Assembly (NCBI GenBank): GCA_027011725.1
Contig: JALUZQ010000253.1
Location: 1-17,519 of the forward strand
Reading direction: 5' to 3'
Length of the DNA: 17,519 bases
Origin: Sulfurimonas sp.
GTDB taxonomy: Bacteria > Campylobacterota > Campylobacteria > Campylobacterales > Sulfurimonadaceae
Shown here piece by piece: positions 14,929 through 17,519 of this stretch. The stretch's first letter is position 1; the number at the start of each line of letters is the position of its first letter. The translations under genes were made by a program, and so were the position numbers. Below the pieces are notes generated by a model, which did no database searches, had not been told where the DNA came from, and saw nothing but the letters and a program-made list of their open reading frames with translations.

Positions 14929-16905
14929 ATGAAAAAAACAATTTCACTTTCACTCATCACAATCTCCTCTCTCTTTGGCGCAGAGCTTACGCTCTCTCCT
15001 ATAGATGTCTCCTCAACTACCATTACAGAGGTAGCACAAAATGTAAAAACATCTGCCGATGTTGCTGAAGCACTCTCAAAGAGTGTTCCAAGTGTCGATA
15101 TGAGCCGTCGAAGCGGCATAGCAAATGACGTTCTCATCCGCGGGCAGAAACGGGATAATATCTCCGTAGAGGTCGATGGTACAAAAGTCTACGGAGCCTG
15201 CCCAAACAGAATGGACCCACCTGTCTCACATGTGCTTGCAAGCCAAATAGATACCATAGAGGTAACAGAAGGCCCTTATGATGTCACAACATATGGAACT
15301 ATGAGCGGTGGTATAAAAATCACTACAAAGCAACCAAGTAAAGAGCTTAAAGGCGAAATAAACGTCGGCTTTGGAGCATGGAACTACAAAAAATTTGGAG
15401 CAACTGTTACAGGTGGCAATGACATCATTCGACTTCTACTGAGTGCATCTCGTGAGTCAAGTGACCAATACGAAGATGGTAATGGACATACGCTTGCCGA
15501 GCAGGTGAAATACTCCAATGCCCCGGCAGGGAATAAATACCAAACGCAGTATGAAGATATGCAAGCCTATACTAAACAATCGGTTATGGCAAAAGCCTTT
15601 GTAAAAACTGCCGAGAATCAAGAGCTGCGTTTAAGTACAACGGCAAACAGAAGTGACAATGTGCTCTATGCCAACTCACCGATGGATGCCATCTTGGATG
15701 ATTCAAACATTTACAGTGTGGCGTATAACATCAAAAACATTTCAGACAAATACAAGAACATAAACTTAGAGTACTACTACTCAGACGTTGATCATCCTAT
15801 GAGTACAGAGTATAGAAACGCAGCACTCAATCCAATGAATAACAAGACAAACCATATGAAAACGAGTATGCAGGGTGTCAAACTCAAAAATGACTTTTAT
15901 ATTGAAACATATAAACTACTTGTGGGAGCAGATGCAAGTAAACGAACCTGGAAAGGTGAATATGTAAACAATGTCAGCGGCACTGTTTTAGGCAAAAGCA
16001 TAGACAATGCCCTCACCACAAACGCAGCGCTCTTTGCAACACTCGAGAAAAAATACGCTGCGTTTAACGTCAAACTCGGTGCGCGCTATGACCACTCAAA
16101 AGTACAAGATGATAATGCTGCACACCAATCAAACACCTATGATGCACTCAATGCAAACATCTTTACAACCTATGCACTGAGCTGTGCGAACAAACTCTTT
16201 GTAGGTGTTGGACAGGCTTCTCGTGTGCCTGATGGAAGAGAGCTCTACTTTATGAAAGGTGGCAATACCATCGGTACACCTGATTTGAAACAGACAACAA
16301 ACCAAGAAATAGATGCAGGATTTGAGACAAATAATGACTACTTTGACTTTAAAATAAAAGCTTTTTACTCAAAACTAAGCAACTACATCTATATAAACGC
16401 AGACAAAACTGCCAATGCTTTTGAAAATATCGATGCAACTGTCTATGGGGCAGAACTCAGTGGCACATACTACATCAATGATGACATAACACTCGATATG
16501 GGTGTATCATATAAACGTGGACAAAAAGATAAAGCTCTGGCAGGACAAAATGACAAAGACCTTGCAGATATGGCACCTCTACGCGGGAATATTGCGCTGA
16601 ACTATGAGTATGCGAACAACTCTCTAGCAAGCATTTCAGTTGAAGGGAGTGACGCATGGAGTCACTATGATGCAGACAATGGGGAACAGGCAATTGCCGG
16701 CTGGTCAGTACTGAATATGAAAATAAAACATGCCGTCAATAAAAAGTTTGACCTCACACTTGGAGCGAACAACCTCTTTGATGTAACATATGCAAAAAGT
16801 AATACCTATGCAGACCTTACACTCATCAGCGCAGGCGGCACTCAAAAACTACTGCTCAATGAACCGGGTCGCTACATCTATACCAACCTTGATTTTAAAT
16901 TCTAA
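14929..16905 (+). CDS. oprC: TonB-dependent outer-membrane receptor, OprC/NosA copper type
   Basis: A 658-residue receptor. Signal peptide at 1-18, a TonB-box-like LSPIDVSS near 22-29, a plug domain (about 40-140, with VLIRGQKRDNISVEVDG and IEVTEGPYDVTTYG), then a beta-barrel ending in LDFKF with a terminal Phe. In the plug, GACPNRMDPP holds C91-x3-M95, the CxxxM copper ligand pair of Pseudomonas OprC. H289-x-M291 in VDHPM matches the HxM pair, and M252 stands 39 residues before M291, as in the OprC Met286/Met325 pair. Copper is therefore the best substrate guess, perhaps for nitrous oxide reductase or oxidases. GGGA lies 9-12 bases before the ATG; the promoter is unclear (TATAC-like stretches at 14891 and 14904). 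Divergent from the small membrane protein. Confidence 0.85.
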   Translation: MKKTISLSLITISSLFGAELTLSPIDVSSTTITEVAQNVKTSADVAEALSKSVPSVDMSRRSGIANDVLIRGQKRDNISVEVDGTKVYGACPNRMDPPVSHVLASQIDTIEVTEGPYDVTTYGTMSGGIKITTKQPSKELKGEINVGFGAWNYKKFGATVTGGNDIIRLLLSASRESSDQYEDGNGHTLAEQVKYSNAPAGNKYQTQYEDMQAYTKQSVMAKAFVKTAENQELRLSTTANRSDNVLYANSPMDAILDDSNIYSVAYNIKNISDKYKNINLEYYYSDVDHPMSTEYRNAALNPMNNKTNHMKTSMQGVKLKNDFYIETYKLLVGADASKRTWKGEYVNNVSGTVLGKSIDNALTTNAALFATLEKKYAAFNVKLGARYDHSKVQDDNAAHQSNTYDALNANIFTTYALSCANKLFVGVGQASRVPDGRELYFMKGGNTIGTPDLKQTTNQEIDAGFETNNDYFDFKIKAFYSKLSNYIYINADKTANAFENIDATVYGAELSGTYYINDDITLDMGVSYKRGQKDKALAGQNDKDLADMAPLRGNIALNYEYANNSLASISVEGSDAWSHYDADNGEQAIAGWSVLNMKIKHAVNKKFDLTLGANNLFDVTYAKSNTYADLTLISAGGTQKLLLNEPGRYIYTNLDFKF

Positions 16906-16917
16906 ACACAATAATGG

Positions 16918-16923
16918 TATAAT
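16918..16923 (+). promoter_or_regulatory. Predicted -10 box for the degenerate GGDEF gene
   Basis: Perfect TATAAT in GGTATAATAG, 22 bases before the ATG at 16946. The leader would be about 16 bases and is almost filled by the ribosome site AAAGGAG (16932-16938). The gene thus seems to be transcribed independently of the TonB receptor. Confidence 0.6.
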
Positions 16924-16945
16924 AGCTCAATAAAGGAGTCACGAT

Positions 16946-17407
16946 ATGTCTAGTGCAACAGGTACAATGCTACAAGAGTTAAACACAATACGTAGATTTT
17001 GTTACCAGACCATCATGGACATCATCAGTGACTATATCTACCGAGAGAAGCGTTATAAAACACACTTTTCTGTTGCCATAATCTACTCAAAAGATATCCT
17101 CAATGTTCACTCTGAAGAGTTAAGAAAAACGCTGAGAAAGACAGACAAGCTTGTCTGCATCACTGATAATATTGTCTGTGTTGTTTTTGACGCAGCTCAG
17201 GCGAATGGCTACGTCAAAGCAGCTGAAAATCTCTACAAAGCACTCAAATCAATAGAGTACCAACAAGACTATTATATTGCTACGGCATTTTCTGATGAAT
17301 TTGATGAAAACTACTTAAATATGCTCAACCACCTTTTTGACAGACTGCACTACTCAGTAGAACATAACTGTTATAGTAATATCAACTACGAAGACTACCT
17401 CATATAA
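16946..17407 (+). CDS. Degenerate GGDEF-like (nucleotide cyclase fold) protein
   Basis: A 153-residue soluble protein with no assigned function. Residues 38-115 follow the order of a GGDEF domain: a core strand HFSVAIIYSKDI, then LRKTDKLV in place of the usual R-x-x-D region, then CITDNIVCVVFDAA where RxGGDEFxxxL would stand, and a helix with AAENLYKAL. The catalytic GGDEF signature is replaced by ITDNI (72-76), so it cannot be an ordinary diguanylate cyclase. It may be a c-di-GMP effector or a protein-binding relic. R64-K-T-D67 resembles an I-site RxxD, but sits at about the right distance only if the alignment is correct. AAAGGAG 7 bases upstream gives a strong start. The next gene is ispG. 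Confidence 0.65.
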   Translation: MSSATGTMLQELNTIRRFCYQTIMDIISDYIYREKRYKTHFSVAIIYSKDILNVHSEELRKTLRKTDKLVCITDNIVCVVFDAAQANGYVKAAENLYKALKSIEYQQDYYIATAFSDEFDENYLNMLNHLFDRLHYSVEHNCYSNINYEDYLI

Positions 17408-17448
17408 TATAAAAATAATTCTAAAGCACCTTTTCATCAAAATATAGC

Positions 17449-17454
17449 TAAAAT
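17449..17454 (+). promoter_or_regulatory. Predicted -10 box for ispG, leaderless arrangement
   Basis: TAAAAT, then CTCTCT, then the ispG ATG. As with alr, the start point would coincide with the start codon and no Shine-Dalgarno exists. The remaining 40-odd bases of this spacer show no other structure. Confidence 0.45.
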
Positions 17455-17460
17455 CTCTCT

Positions 17461-17519
17461 ATGATTAAAAGATACCCTACCAAAAAAATATTTGTCGGCG
17501 ATGTAGCAGTTGGTGTTGA
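17461..17519 (+). CDS. ispG: 4-hydroxy-3-methylbut-2-en-1-yl diphosphate synthase IspG, N-terminal fragment
   Basis: Only 19 residues are visible (MIKRYPTKKIFVGDVAVGV) before the window ends, matching the start of IspG (GcpE), where the family continues into the APISVQSMT-like strand. IspG is an iron-sulfur enzyme of the non-mevalonate isoprenoid pathway. The ATG is preceded by CTCTCT with no ribosome site and by a -10 six bases upstream. The call rests on a short match and on the RYPTxxIFVGDVxVG pattern. Confidence 0.75.
   Translation, partial: MIKRYPTKKIFVGDVAVGV

Larger units (their letters stand above)
1464..16402. repeat. Dispersed octamer AAACGCAG / CTGCGTTT, 21 exact copies
   Basis: Read by eye on both strands. 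Plus-strand AAACGCAG starts at 2071, 7696, 7957, 9212, 10224, 11571, 11946, 15542, 15816, 16020 and 16395. Minus-strand copies (CTGCGTTT on plus) start at 1464, 3123, 8953, 10168, 10420, 10700, 11022, 11240, 15625 and 16058. All are inside coding genes. The base before AAACGCAG is T in about half. None occurs in 3131-7695 or 11954-15541. Confidence 0.8.

Noticed and set aside
4796-15700. GATGCCAT also recurs about nine times
   Set aside because: Most copies are GAT GCC AT in one sense frame coding Asp-Ala-Ile/Met, and the rest come from ATGGCATC coding Gly-Ile, so codon use and common peptide pairs explain it better than a DNA signal.
16020-16065. Inverted pair of octamers (AAACGCAG then CTGCGTTT) as a hairpin terminator
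   Set aside because: It is inside the TonB receptor coding region, the loop is 30 bases and there is no U-tract; treated as two copies of the dispersed repeat.
1-17519. Mobile elements, CRISPR arrays, tRNA or rRNA genes, toxin-antitoxin or defence genes
   Set aside because: None could be supported: no transposase, integrase, regularly spaced repeats, cloverleaf or attachment-like duplication was seen.

Overview
The window looks like a chromosomal segment of a sulfur- or hydrogen-oxidising member of the Campylobacterota (Epsilonproteobacteria), most likely Sulfurimonas or a close relative. The inference rests on protein resemblance, AT-rich spacers with TATAAT-type -10 boxes and no clear -35, a stand-alone CetB/Aer-type PAS protein, a periplasmic multiheme cytochrome and many c-di-GMP proteins. 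No tRNA, rRNA, CRISPR array, insertion sequence or phage gene was seen. Coding density is very high: many genes overlap or abut, and no stretch over 300 bases lacks a gene.

Layout. Bases 1-1080, minus strand: hpf (ribosome hibernation), a small outer-membrane beta-barrel with a PagL-like His-x-Ser signature, and the start of hemJ. Bases 1187-2152, plus: trpS, ending in a hairpin shared with the convergent cytochrome gene. Bases 2161-5305, minus: hemB, then argF with a pentaheme cytochrome c. Bases 5383-8072, plus: ribA and a large PAS-PAS-GGDEF-EAL protein. Bases 8058-9179: a zinc-binding CZB protein (minus) divergent from a PAS protein (plus). Bases 9189-10407, plus: rsmG, a PP0621-type small membrane protein and an unknown alpha/beta protein, overlapping end to start. 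Bases 10404-12429: alr (minus) divergent from agmatine deiminase (plus). Bases 12500-14702, plus: a FIST sensor protein overlapping a PAS-GGDEF diguanylate cyclase. Bases 14711-16905: a previously unlisted 45-residue membrane protein (minus) divergent from a TonB-dependent receptor that carries the CxxxM and HxM copper ligands of OprC. Bases 16946-17519, plus: a degenerate GGDEF-like protein and the start of ispG.

Functional themes are haem synthesis (hemB, hemJ) alongside a five-haem cytochrome, cyclic-di-GMP signalling (one dual-domain protein, one diguanylate cyclase, one degenerate domain), energy or metal sensing (CZB, PAS, FIST), likely copper uptake, and ordinary housekeeping (trpS, argF, ribA, rsmG, alr, hpf, ispG).

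The strongest unexplained signal is a dispersed octamer, AAACGCAG. I count 21 exact copies on both strands, all inside genes and in several reading frames, against a rough expectation of about half a copy. It resembles a DNA-uptake or other genome-scale signal. Second are three genes (alr, the 45-residue gene, ispG) whose -10 box sits only 6-7 bases before the ATG with no Shine-Dalgarno, implying leaderless mRNAs. Third is a perfect 7-N4-7 direct repeat (TAACACT) in the copper-receptor intergenic region, in the geometry used by PhoB/OmpR-type regulators.
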